NCBI GenBank assembly: GCA_015057705.1
Contig: SVDU01000003.1
Coordinates: 1-64,000 of the forward strand
Length of the DNA stretch: 64,000 nt
Reading direction: 5' to 3'
Source of the DNA: Paenibacillaceae bacterium
GTDB taxonomy: Bacteria > Bacillota > Clostridia > Lachnospirales > Lachnospiraceae
Position 1 is the stretch's first letter. Each line of letters starts with the position of its first letter. The translations under genes were made by a program, and so were the position numbers. Below, piece after piece: positions 6,685 through 14,796 of the stretch. The notes beneath the pieces are model-generated. The model worked only from the letters and a program-made list of their open reading frames with translations. It ran no database searches and had not been told where the DNA came from.

Positions 6685-7940
6685 CATTGAATATGAGAGA
6701 TGACTGGTAATGTAACGGTAAATCGGGTTCCGGTGTCTGCACTGCTGGCAACACTTATTTTCCCCTTGTGCCGGTCCACAATTGTTTTTGCGATAGAAAG
6801 TCCCAGACCGTAGCCGCCTTCTTTGTGGACTCTGGATTTATCAGTTCTGTAAAACCGTTCAAATATGTGCTCCTGTTCGGTTGGTGATATGAGTTCTCCC
6901 GTATTGACAATTGTAAGTACTCCGTGACCGGCCTGTTTTTTAAGAAAAACAGATACAGAGCCGTTGGTACCGGCATACTTGCAGGCATTATCCAGAAGAA
7001 TGGTTATTAACTGTTTTAACTGGGTTTCCATTCCTTCTATAAAAATATCAGTCTGAATGTCATTATCCAGAGTAACCTTGCTTTCAAAAGCTACTGATTC
7101 AAAGAGTAACACACCATTTAAAACCAGTTCACTGAAATCAAGAGGGAGCTTTGAGATCTGAACTGCCTCTACGGATTCCGTATCAGAACGGGCGAGGAAA
7201 AGAAGTTCTTCCACCAGCTGTTTCATCCGATCCGCTTCCTCCTTTGTATTCATCAGCCATTTTTCCTGCTCTTTGATGGTTCGTTCTTTATGGGTGGAAA
7301 GAATCTGTAAATTTGCCAGTATCACAGTAAGAGGAGTTTTTAATTCGTGAGATGCATCGGCTATAAACTGATTTTGCTGGTCCCAGGCTTTTTTTACAGG
7401 CTTTAAAGCCAGATGAGAAAGAAACAGGCTTAAAATGAAAAATAATATGATGGCTGTAAGGAAGACCAGAATGCAGTTAACCAGTAAAACCTCTAAGGCG
7501 TCCCGCTCATAGCTCTGATCCGCAAATCCGATTACCGTTCCGTTCCTTCCAGGCATTTTCATATAACGGAGAGAATAATCTTTTAAAACTCCTTCTGTAC
7601 TGTCTGTATCATTAACCAGCTTTATTAAGGATGACGCTAATTCATCAGATACTGTAATATTATTCTCCTCGATTTTTTCAATGGTATTATCGGATTTTAA
7701 TGTGATTATAAATACAGGGATGATAGGAAGGAGATTTTTTCTTGGACGCCGGCCAAATTCCACCTTGTCTGGCGGCATTTTAAAACGTTCATGACTTAAG
7801 GACTGGATGAGAGCCATGGATGTATCTCTCATGATCCGTTTCCGGTTTGAGACGTAAAATGTACCCATCACTACGGCAAGTATACTGATGACAAAGCCCA
7901 TATTAATGAGTATAAACTTGATTTTTAACTTCTTAATCAT
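6684..7940 (-). CDS. sensor histidine kinase
   Basis: Membrane kinase of 418 residues. TM1 is at about 9-30, an extracytoplasmic sensor at about 31-155, and TM2 at about 160-185. The H-box ADASHELKTPL has the phospho-accepting His208, and the HATPase domain has DNACKYAGTNG (N box), a GGYGLGLSI G box and an ERFYR F box. The start codon overlaps the response regulator stop by four bases, so the two are coupled. No known sensor domain is recognised. Its likely target is the SLH/adaptor/ABC operon starting at 8830 in the opposite direction, where repeated sites precede the promoter. This resembles cell-envelope stress systems that control MacAB-like exporters. Confidence 0.9.
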   Translation of the reverse strand: MIKKLKIKFILINMGFVISILAVVMGTFYVSNRKRIMRDTSMALIQSLSHERFKMPPDKVEFGRRPRKNLLPIIPVFIITLKSDNTIEKIEENNITVSDELASSLIKLVNDTDSTEGVLKDYSLRYMKMPGRNGTVIGFADQSYERDALEVLLVNCILVFLTAIILFFILSLFLSHLALKPVKKAWDQQNQFIADASHELKTPLTVILANLQILSTHKERTIKEQEKWLMNTKEEADRMKQLVEELLFLARSDTESVEAVQISKLPLDFSELVLNGVLLFESVAFESKVTLDNDIQTDIFIEGMETQLKQLITILLDNACKYAGTNGSVSVFLKKQAGHGVLTIVNTGELISPTEQEHIFERFYRTDKSRVHKEGGYGLGLSIAKTIVDRHKGKISVASSADTGTRFTVTLPVISHIQ

Positions 7941-8611
7941 TTGGATTCCTCCAGGCGGTATCCTACTTTTCGAACCGTTGTAATCTCTGCCTTTGAACCA
8001 AGAAAATGAAACTTTTTACGTAAAAATGAGATATAAGCTTCTACGTTATTATCCTCCGCATCAGAGTCAGATCCCCATACCCGATTGATTAAAGTATCCT
8101 TTGATATAATTTTTCCAATATTGCTCATAAGGATTCTTAACACTTCAAATTCTTTATAACCCAGATGAATGGATTTGGTTTTACACCACAAATCATTGGT
8201 TGACAGATTTAATCTTAGATCTCCAAACACCATTTCTTCTACGATTACTTCCCCCTGTCTGCGGGAAAGCGCCCGGATACGTGCCAGAAGTTCTTCCGGT
8301 ATAAATGGTTTTGTCATATAATCATCGGCACCTTTATCCAGTCCGGTTACTTTATCACTTACGTTGTCACGTGCTGTAAGCATTAGGATGGGGGTCTGTA
8401 TTTTGGCTTCCCGAAGTTTCTCAACAATCTGAAAACCATTCTCACCAGGGAGCATCACATCCAGAATTATCACATCATATTCTCCTGACAGACCGCAGTA
8501 TAAACCATCTTTTCCGTTAAAAACCAGATCAGTCTGATAATGCTGTTCCTTCATAATCTGTCCTATGGCTTCGGCCAGTCTGACTTCATCTTCCACAATT
8601 AACAGCTTCAT
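7937..8611 (-). CDS. OmpR/PhoB family response regulator
   Basis: DNA-binding regulator of 224 residues. The receiver domain has acidic residues EDE near 7-9, phospho-accepting Asp51 in ILDVMLPGENG, TAR near 79 and the lysine in KPF near 101. The C-terminal winged helix carries LGYKEFEVLRILM and VWGSDSDAEDNNVEAYISFLRKKF. AAAGGAG precedes the ATG. It is the first gene of the two-component operon and stands divergent from the SLH/ABC operon; the two pairs of 11-bp-spaced direct repeats at 8740-8780 have the geometry that tandem OmpR-type dimers bind. The regulatory link is inference. Confidence 0.92.
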   Translation of the reverse strand: MKLLIVEDEVRLAEAIGQIMKEQHYQTDLVFNGKDGLYCGLSGEYDVIILDVMLPGENGFQIVEKLREAKIQTPILMLTARDNVSDKVTGLDKGADDYMTKPFIPEELLARIRALSRRQGEVIVEEMVFGDLRLNLSTNDLWCKTKSIHLGYKEFEVLRILMSNIGKIISKDTLINRVWGSDSDAEDNNVEAYISFLRKKFHFLGSKAEITTVRKVGYRLEESK

Positions 8612-8739
8612 TGTTAAGTTCTCCTTTGCTTTATTTATTATAGCCTTAAAAATTTATTTAAGCAATCAAATGCCTGTTTTTCATTATAAGGGTACTGCCT
8701 TAAAATAAGCTGAAATACTAAAAAACAGACAGCTCTTTA

Positions 8740-8794
8740 TTTCAGGTTAATTTCAGTCTGCCATCACAAAGCCATCACAACGATCTGTTAAGAT
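8740..8794 (+). promoter_or_regulatory. candidate response-regulator sites and promoter of the SLH/ABC operon
   Basis: TTTCAG occurs at 8740-8745 and 8751-8756, and CCATCACAA at 8761-8769 and 8772-8780; both pairs have a period of 11 bases, about one helical turn. A -10-like TAAGAT lies at 8789-8794 and no -35 is seen where the second pair sits, as at activator-dependent promoters. OmpR-family regulators typically bind such head-to-tail repeats. Confidence 0.5.
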
Positions 8795-8829
8795 ATTAAG
8801 AAATCTTATAAAGGAGAGGAGAAACCTAA

Positions 8830-9921
8830 ATGAATGCACGAAGAGCGGCGGCTTCACTTGCAATTGTTTTGGCTGCGACGGCGGTTACACCGATGAGAGC
8901 AGAGGCATCAGCCAATTTTGATTTAAGAAAAAAAGTCATCGGTATATCGGGTATTATGAATACTACCAATACCGCTATGCCTGTCACACGCGGAGAATTT
9001 GCCGCCATGCTGGTAAATGCTTCTTCTTACCGAAGCACAGTAAGCAGTTTAAGCAATACTTCTGTATTTGCGGATGTGCCAAGAGATAATGAATATTCGG
9101 CTCAGATCCGGATTGCGGCAGAACAGGGGTGGATGAATGGTTATCTGGGAGGTGTATTTAAGCCGGATGAATCCATAACACTTCAGGATGCAGTAAAAGG
9201 GGTTCTGGCATTATTGGGATATAAGAATACTGATTTCACAGGTGACCAGACAGGATCCAGACTTTCCAAATACCATTTTCTTGAACTGGATGAAAATATT
9301 AACAAGGAAGCCCTGGAAGTAATGAATAAGGATGACTGCATCAATCTGTTTTATAATCTGCTGAAAACAAATAATACTTCCGGCAGCATGTATGGAAAGA
9401 TTTTAGATTGTGAATTGACCGAGGACGGTGAAATCAATCCGTTTACCATGGTAGATAACAGCTTAAAGGGGCCGAAAGTCGTTAGAAGTAAGAGTAGTCT
9501 GAACAATTATCTGCCCTTTAAACTCAAGGATGCCAATGTATATCTGGATGGGGAGGCAGTGTCCAATTCAAGCGATGGGATTACTGTGGCACTGGAGAGT
9601 TCTGATGGAGTTCTGGTTTATTATCATTCATTGTCCAAAACGGTATGGCTTTATACGGTTGGAACGGAAAATGAAAGCGGGCGTTCCGCGGCATTTGGTG
9701 AAATTACAAACATAGTTTATAATTCCACGGATTTAATGAATCCAAGTGCTATTATTCTGGATGATGGAAATACCTATACTCTTACCAGCACCGAAATGCA
9801 GTTTGCATTTTCTTCTTATGGGGATTTGAGAGTCGGAGATACCGTAAATCTTGTTTATACCCTTTCCACCAATAGCAACGGAGATGAAACAAGGACTGTC
9901 ATTGATTATATAGAAGATTAG
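8830..9921 (+). CDS. S-layer homology (SLH) domain surface protein
   Basis: Secreted protein of 363 residues. Residues 1-26 form a signal peptide (MNARRAAASLAIVLAATAV, cleavage likely after AEA). SLH-like repeats follow at about 35-135: TRGEFAAMLVNA, FADVPRDNEYSAQIRIAAEQGWMNGYLGGVFKPDESI and TLQDAVKGVLALLGY. These normally anchor proteins to pyruvylated wall polymer. The remaining 200 residues are not recognised. GGAGAGG precedes the start. It is the first gene of an operon with the adaptor, ATPase and permease, so it may hold or sense something at the wall for the exporter; this is inference from context. Confidence 0.85.
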   Translation: MNARRAAASLAIVLAATAVTPMRAEASANFDLRKKVIGISGIMNTTNTAMPVTRGEFAAMLVNASSYRSTVSSLSNTSVFADVPRDNEYSAQIRIAAEQGWMNGYLGGVFKPDESITLQDAVKGVLALLGYKNTDFTGDQTGSRLSKYHFLELDENINKEALEVMNKDDCINLFYNLLKTNNTSGSMYGKILDCELTEDGEINPFTMVDNSLKGPKVVRSKSSLNNYLPFKLKDANVYLDGEAVSNSSDGITVALESSDGVLVYYHSLSKTVWLYTVGTENESGRSAAFGEITNIVYNSTDLMNPSAIILDDGNTYTLTSTEMQFAFSSYGDLRVGDTVNLVYTLSTNSNGDETRTVIDYIED

Positions 9922-9935
9922 CGGGAGAGGCCGGA

Positions 9936-11684
9936 ATGAAAAAAATCATCCAGAAAATTTTAAAAAGTGATCAGAAAAAAAGAAATGGAAAGCGGAAAAA
10001 GATTTTTATTATTCTTCTTCTGATCATTGCTGCATTGGCAGGGATATTTTTTGCTTTCTCATACAAAAAGAGTAAGGAAGCAAATGCCCAGGCAAAAAAA
10101 ATCAAAACTGCAGTTGTAACAAAAAGAGACATCTCATCAAAATTGTCGTCTTCCGGAACTATTTCACCGAAGAATACCTATGATATCACCTCACTGGCGG
10201 AAGGAGAGGTGACGGAAGCCAATTTTGAAGAGGGTGATGAAGTGGAAAAGGGTCAGGTATTATACCGGATTGACAGCTCTTCTGCGGAAACTCAGCTGAC
10301 CTCAGCAAACAATTCTCTTGAACGGGCACAGGAAAGTTATCAGGTGGCACTGGATAATTATAATGATGCTTTAAAGGATTACAGTCAAAATACATATAAA
10401 TCTACGGAAACTGGATATATCAGTTCCTTGTCTATAAAAGAAGGAGATAAAATCAGTGATAAAACGGAAATAGCTTCTATTGTAGATGACAGCATTATGA
10501 AAATCAAGCTTCCGTTTCTATCTGGAGAGGCAGCCCAGATACCGGTTGGAAGCACAGCAGTTTTAACTCTTTCAGATACGGGCGAACAGGTAAATGGAAC
10601 GGTTGTTTCTGTAGGAAACATGGATGTAACCCTGACTGGAGGCAGGATTGTCCGCTATATCACCATGGAAGTACAAAATCCCGGAGGTCTGACAAAGGAT
10701 ATTTCTGCTACGGCAACAGCGGGAGATTTTGTATGCACGATGGAGGGGACATTTGAAGCAAAACTTGAGACCACGATGAAAGCGGATCTTCCGTCAGGAG
10801 TTGAGGTAAGTGCATTGCTTGTGCATGAGGGTGACTACGTGACCAAAGGGACTCCTGTTTTTACCATAGAAAGCAAAAGTGCGGCAGCCCTCATACGTAC
10901 CTATAAGGATGCCATGGATAAAGCACAATCATCACTTGAGTCTGCAAAAAATTCACTGGATAACTCCCAGGAAACCTACGACAATTATACAATTACTGCG
11001 CCTATATCAGGTAAAGTGATCACAAAAAGCATTAAGGTGGGAGATAAGATTACAAAAAGCACCAGCGGCAGCACCACGCTTACAACAATCTATGACATGT
11101 CCAATTATACCTTTGAAATGAGTGTGGATGAGCTGGATGTTAAATCAGTGGAAGTGGGGCAGAAGGTGGAAATAACCGCTGATGCTGTAAGCGGAAAGAC
11201 ATTTTCCGGTACAGTTACTAATGTAAGTCTGAAAAGCACCACAACCGATGGAGTAACCAATTATCCGGTTACCATTACGTTAGATGATGGGATGGATGAC
11301 CTGCTTCCCGGCATGAATGTGGATGGGGTCATTGTATTAAATGAGGCTTCTGACGTGCTTACCATTCCGGCCGATGCACTGATACGGGGAAATTATGTTT
11401 ATATAAAGGATGATACTGCAAAAGAGGCAAATGGAGCGGTTCCGGCAGGATTTAAAGAGGTTGAAGTGAAAACCGGATTAATAAATGATGATTATGTGGA
11501 AATAATTTCGGGTCTTGAAGAAAATCAGGAAGTTTATGTCGCACAGACGACGGTAAGTACTAATAAAACTACTGGTATGCAGGGAGAAATGGGAGGCCCG
11601 CCAGGAGGAATGGGAGGTGCTATGGAAGGCGGACGAAACGGCGGCGGAAATAGCGGCAGCAGAGGCCAGTCCCGGTCAAAATAA
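9936..11684 (+). CDS. MacA/HlyD-like adaptor protein with duplicated lipoyl/hairpin modules
   Basis: Membrane-anchored adaptor of 582 residues, working with the ABC genes that follow. A lysine-rich start and one TM helix (about 24-45) are followed by two similar halves. Each has a biotinyl-lipoyl-like segment (EGEVTEANFEEGDEVEKGQVL near 90; PSGVEVSALLVHEGDYVTKGTPVF near 290), a coiled-coil hairpin (SSAETQLTSANNSLERAQ; DAMDKAQSSLESAKNSLDNS) and a beta-barrel part. A single MacA-like protein is nearer 370-400 residues. The C-terminus is a low-complexity Gly/Met/Arg tail (about 540-582). It starts 14 bases after the SLH gene. Confidence 0.85.
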   Translation: MKKIIQKILKSDQKKRNGKRKKIFIILLLIIAALAGIFFAFSYKKSKEANAQAKKIKTAVVTKRDISSKLSSSGTISPKNTYDITSLAEGEVTEANFEEGDEVEKGQVLYRIDSSSAETQLTSANNSLERAQESYQVALDNYNDALKDYSQNTYKSTETGYISSLSIKEGDKISDKTEIASIVDDSIMKIKLPFLSGEAAQIPVGSTAVLTLSDTGEQVNGTVVSVGNMDVTLTGGRIVRYITMEVQNPGGLTKDISATATAGDFVCTMEGTFEAKLETTMKADLPSGVEVSALLVHEGDYVTKGTPVFTIESKSAAALIRTYKDAMDKAQSSLESAKNSLDNSQETYDNYTITAPISGKVITKSIKVGDKITKSTSGSTTLTTIYDMSNYTFEMSVDELDVKSVEVGQKVEITADAVSGKTFSGTVTNVSLKSTTTDGVTNYPVTITLDDGMDDLLPGMNVDGVIVLNEASDVLTIPADALIRGNYVYIKDDTAKEANGAVPAGFKEVEVKTGLINDDYVEIISGLEENQEVYVAQTTVSTNKTTGMQGEMGGPPGGMGGAMEGGRNGGGNSGSRGQSRSK

Positions 11685-11700
11685 TGAGGAGGTATGGAAT

Positions 11701-12408
11701 GTGGCAGAGCCCTTAATTGAATTAAAGGAGATCTACAAAGTATATCAGATGGGAGAGGAAGAGGTACGCGCAAACGACGGAGTAACCATGACCATATTCC
11801 GGGGAGAATTTGTCGCCATTGTGGGAAAGTCAGGAAGCGGGAAATCCACTCTTATGAATATTATAGGTGCTCTGGACGTTCCAAGCGATGGTACATATCT
11901 CCTGGGCGGAGAAGATGTGGGAAGTATGACTGACAATCAGCTGGCACAGATCCGAAACAAGATGATCGGCTTTATTTTTCAGCAGTACAATCTGCTTCCC
12001 AAATTAAACCTTTTGGAAAATGTGGAATTGCCGCTACTCTATGCCGGAGCCGGAACTGAGGAACGAAAAGAACGTGCCATGGCGTCATTGGAACGGGTGG
12101 GACTGGCAGACAAGTGGAAAAATCTCCCAAACCAGCTATCAGGCGGACAGCAGCAAAGAGTATCCATAGCCAGAGCGCTGGCTGGAAATCCCTCTCTGAT
12201 TCTGGCAGATGAACCGACGGGTGCCCTGGATTCCAAAACCAGCCGGGATGTACTGGATTTCTTAAAGGAACTAAATGATGAGGGCAATACCATTGTAATG
12301 ATTACTCATGACAGCAGCATTGCTTTAGAAGCACGGCGGGTGATCAGGGTACACGATGGTAAGATTAATTTCGATGGAGACGTAAATGAATATTCTGCAA
12401 TCCTTTAA
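11701..12408 (+). CDS. MacB-like ABC transporter ATP-binding protein
   Basis: Nucleotide-binding subunit of 235 residues, of the LolD/MacB/FtsE type. Walker [10 protein letters not shown] is near residues 42-50, the Q-loop [12 protein letters not shown] near 88-99, the signature [15 protein letters not shown] near 142-156, Walker [14 protein letters not shown] near 162-174, and the switch histidine in ITHDSS. GTG at 11701 is chosen, eight bases after GAGGAGG; frames reaching further upstream lie in the adaptor gene. It overlaps the permease start by 23 bases, typical of coupled subunits. Such exporters move peptides, antibiotics or lipids outward; the cargo here is unknown. Confidence 0.92.
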   Translation: MAEPLIELKEIYKVYQMGEEEVRANDGVTMTIFRGEFVAIVGKSGSGKSTLMNIIGALDVPSDGTYLLGGEDVGSMTDNQLAQIRNKMIGFIFQQYNLLPKLNLLENVELPLLYAGAGTEERKERAMASLERVGLADKWKNLPNQLSGGQQQRVSIARALAGNPSLILADEPTGALDSKTSRDVLDFLKELNDEGNTIVMITHDSSIALEARRVIRVHDGKINFDGDVNEYSAIL

Positions 12409-13570
12409 AATGGCTCTGAAAAGTATCTGGGGGAATAAGTTGCGTTCTTTTCTCACCATGCTTGGTATTATTATAGGTGTGGCATCGGTGATTATTCTGG
12501 TCAGTATTGTAAACGGTCAGATGTCTTATATGAAGGACAGCTTTACCAGTATGGGTACCAACCAGATGACGGTTCGCTTAACCAACTTAACAACCAGATA
12601 TGCAGATGTAGATGAAATGTATGAGTTTTATAACGACAACAGGGACTTATTTTCCCATATGACACCAAGCGTATCGGTAAGTGCCAAGTTAAAATATGGA
12701 ACAGAATCTCTTGACGATACCACAGTAACAGGAGTCAGTGAAGATTATTTAGGCATGAAGGATCAGACACTTGATGCAGGACGTTTTATTTCCTATTCTG
12801 ATATTGCTTCCAGACAGAAGGTGTGTGTGGCAGGATATTACGTTGCCTGGAAATTATATGGAAGCGTGGATAATGCCATAGACAAAACAATTAAAATGAA
12901 TGGCAGCGCTTACCGGATTGTGGGAGTCATATCCAGACAGGATGAGGATGAGCTGGAAGAGGGAGGAACGGATGATATTTTGTATCTTCCATACAGCAGT
13001 GCTGCAAAAATGAATAATACGGCAAAAATCAGCAACTACGTGTTTGCAACATCCGATACAGACTACACAGCAAAAGCCAAAGAGTCTCTGGAAACATTTT
13101 TAATGGGAATATATAAAGATGACACTCTGTTTCGTGTTACTGCCATGAGTGAGATGCTGGAATCTTTAGATTCCATGATTGCCATGATGTCCATGGTCCT
13201 TGGCGGCATTGCCGGAATTTCACTTCTGGTGGCGGGTGTGGGAGTCATGAATATTATGCTGGTGTCGGTATCGGAACGGACCAGGGAAATCGGAATCAGG
13301 AAGGCTCTGGGAGCAAAAAAGAAACACATCATGCAGCAGTTTGTAATAGAAGCGGCTGTCACCAGTTCTCTTGGAGGCGTGGTTGGGATTGTAGTAGGCT
13401 CCGTAGCAACCACCCTGGTTGGAGCGGCCATTGGAATCAATGCAACACCTACGCCCGGCGCAGTGATTGTGTCCTTTAGCGTATCGGTTGGAATCGGACT
13501 TTTGTTTGGATACATGCCGGCCAGCCGTGCTGCCAACTTAAGCCCCATTGATGCACTTCGAAGTGAATAA
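12386..13570 (+). CDS. MacB-like ABC transporter permease
   Basis: Permease of 394 residues with the MacB/FtsX fold. TM1 (about 17-40) follows the amphipathic start [21 protein letters not shown]; an extracellular MacB-type periplasmic core domain (about 45-265) follows, with three TM helices at about 270-390. The motif SVSERTREIGIRKALGAKKKHI between TM2 and TM3 couples to the ATPase. It ends the four-gene operon (SLH protein, adaptor, ATPase, permease). In Gram-positives such tripartite-like sets lack an outer-membrane channel, so the adaptor probably spans wall space; that role is inferred. A terminator hairpin follows about 60 bases later. Confidence 0.92.
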   Translation: MNILQSFKMALKSIWGNKLRSFLTMLGIIIGVASVIILVSIVNGQMSYMKDSFTSMGTNQMTVRLTNLTTRYADVDEMYEFYNDNRDLFSHMTPSVSVSAKLKYGTESLDDTTVTGVSEDYLGMKDQTLDAGRFISYSDIASRQKVCVAGYYVAWKLYGSVDNAIDKTIKMNGSAYRIVGVISRQDEDELEEGGTDDILYLPYSSAAKMNNTAKISNYVFATSDTDYTAKAKESLETFLMGIYKDDTLFRVTAMSEMLESLDSMIAMMSMVLGGIAGISLLVAGVGVMNIMLVSVSERTREIGIRKALGAKKKHIMQQFVIEAAVTSSLGGVVGIVVGSVATTLVGAAIGINATPTPGAVIVSFSVSVGIGLLFGYMPASRAANLSPIDALRSE

Positions 13571-13627
13571 CAAAGGAATAATTTCTTGCAAATGTGTCAT
13601 AGGAGTGATACTATTTGCATAGGTACC

Positions 13628-13661
13628 AAAGGAGTAGCTCTTTTATGGCTACTCCTTTTCG
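13628..13661 (+). terminator. terminator after the ABC exporter operon
   Basis: AAAGGAGTAGC (13628-13638) pairs perfectly with GCTACTCCTTT (13648-13658) around nine bases, then TTC. Upstream, TGCAAAT (13587-13593) and ATTTGCA (13613-13619) form another inverted repeat of unknown role. Confidence 0.75.
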
Positions 13662-13700
13662 GGCGTAAGAGAATCTTTGTGATAGGAAAGGATAAAGAAA

Positions 13701-14693
13701 ATGAATGTTGCAGATATGCATTGTGATACCATAGCGGAGCTTTATTACAGAAGACAGGCGGGAAAAGAAAGTTCTATATTAAAAAATGATTGCCATATTG
13801 ATTTGGAGAGAATGAAAAAAGGAAATTACTGTCTGCAGAATTTTGCCCTGTTTACAGAACTGACAAAGCATGAAAGACCGTTTGAATACTGTATGAAGCT
13901 GCTGGACTTATTTTATACCGAACTGGAACTGTATGGGGATTTAATTGGAATTGTCAGGACATATGAAGATATTGAGAAAAACCGGAAGGAAGGCCGGATG
14001 TCTGCCATGCTTACCATAGAGGAGGGCGGTGTCTGTCAGGGGGAAACGGCATTTTTACGTAATTTTTACCGCCTGGGGGTCCGTATGATGACGCTTACCT
14101 GGAATCATATCAATGAACTGGCTTATCCAAACCGGATCCGCATTGAGAAAGAGGAAGCATTTTTTGAACCGGAAACCGAACACGGGCTTACTGAAACAGG
14201 TATTGTTTTTGTGGAAGAGATGGAGCGGCTGGGAATGATCATTGATGTTTCCCATTTATCCGATGCAGGTATTTATGATGTGTTCCGTCATACGAAAAAA
14301 CCGTTTGTGGCAAGTCACTCCAATGCAAGAACCATAGCATCCAATCCGAGAAATTTAACTGATGAGATGATAAAAATGCTTGCAGAGCGGGGCGGAGTTA
14401 CAGGAATTAATTTTTGCGGGGATTTTCTTCATGACTGGAAGATAGGGGAGAAGTCATTCAGCCGCATTCAGGATATGGTCTCACACATAAAGCATTTGAA
14501 AAAGATCGGAGGAATTGGCTGCATTGGCCTTGGATCGGATTTTGATGGCATCGGAGGAGAACTGGAAATGAAATCTCCGGAAGATCTGCCGCTTTTAGAA
14601 GCATGCATGAAAAAAGAAGGCTTCTCCAATTCTGAAATTGAGGCTGTTTTTTATGGCAATGTACTTCGTGTGTATAAAGAAATTTTACAGTAA
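13701..14693 (+). CDS. membrane dipeptidase family (M19) peptidase
   Basis: Zinc dipeptidase of 330 residues of the renal dipeptidase family, hydrolysing dipeptides in the cytoplasm. Metal-binding signatures are visible: ADMHCDTIAELYY at 4-16 (His and Asp), TIEEGG near 102 (bridging Glu), IDVSHLSD near 179 and ASHSNAR near 200, with GLGSDFDGIGG near 276. Length fits the bacterial branch. Many Clostridia carry such enzymes for peptide use. AAAGGATAAAGAA precedes the start. It stands alone between a terminator and the PHO-box promoter. Confidence 0.9.
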   Translation: MNVADMHCDTIAELYYRRQAGKESSILKNDCHIDLERMKKGNYCLQNFALFTELTKHERPFEYCMKLLDLFYTELELYGDLIGIVRTYEDIEKNRKEGRMSAMLTIEEGGVCQGETAFLRNFYRLGVRMMTLTWNHINELAYPNRIRIEKEEAFFEPETEHGLTETGIVFVEEMERLGMIIDVSHLSDAGIYDVFRHTKKPFVASHSNARTIASNPRNLTDEMIKMLAERGGVTGINFCGDFLHDWKIGEKSFSRIQDMVSHIKHLKKIGGIGCIGLGSDFDGIGGELEMKSPEDLPLLEACMKKEGFSNSEIEAVFYGNVLRVYKEILQ

Positions 14694-14701
14694 GACAAAA
14701 T

Positions 14702-14755
14702 TTTACATAAATTTTACATTTGCATGCATAATACTTTACATAGATTTGATATGAT
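14702..14755 (+). promoter_or_regulatory. PHO box and promoter of the Na/Pi cotransporter gene
   Basis: TTTACAT occurs at 14702-14708, 14713-14719 and 14735-14741, all in an 11-base phase (one position, 14724, is degenerate). This matches the TT(A/C/T)ACA repeats bound by PhoP/PhoB-type regulators. TATGAT at 14750-14755 is the -10, so the last repeat ends about 21 bases before the expected start of transcription, as at activated Pho promoters. Confidence 0.75.
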
Positions 14756-14796
14756 ACTTACATAACATGACTTGTCATGAAATACAGGAGGATGAT

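Noticed and set aside
14767-14796. Upstream ATG of the Na/Pi cotransporter frame as the start
   Set aside because: It lies about five bases after the predicted transcription start and has no ribosome site; AGGAGG precedes 14797.
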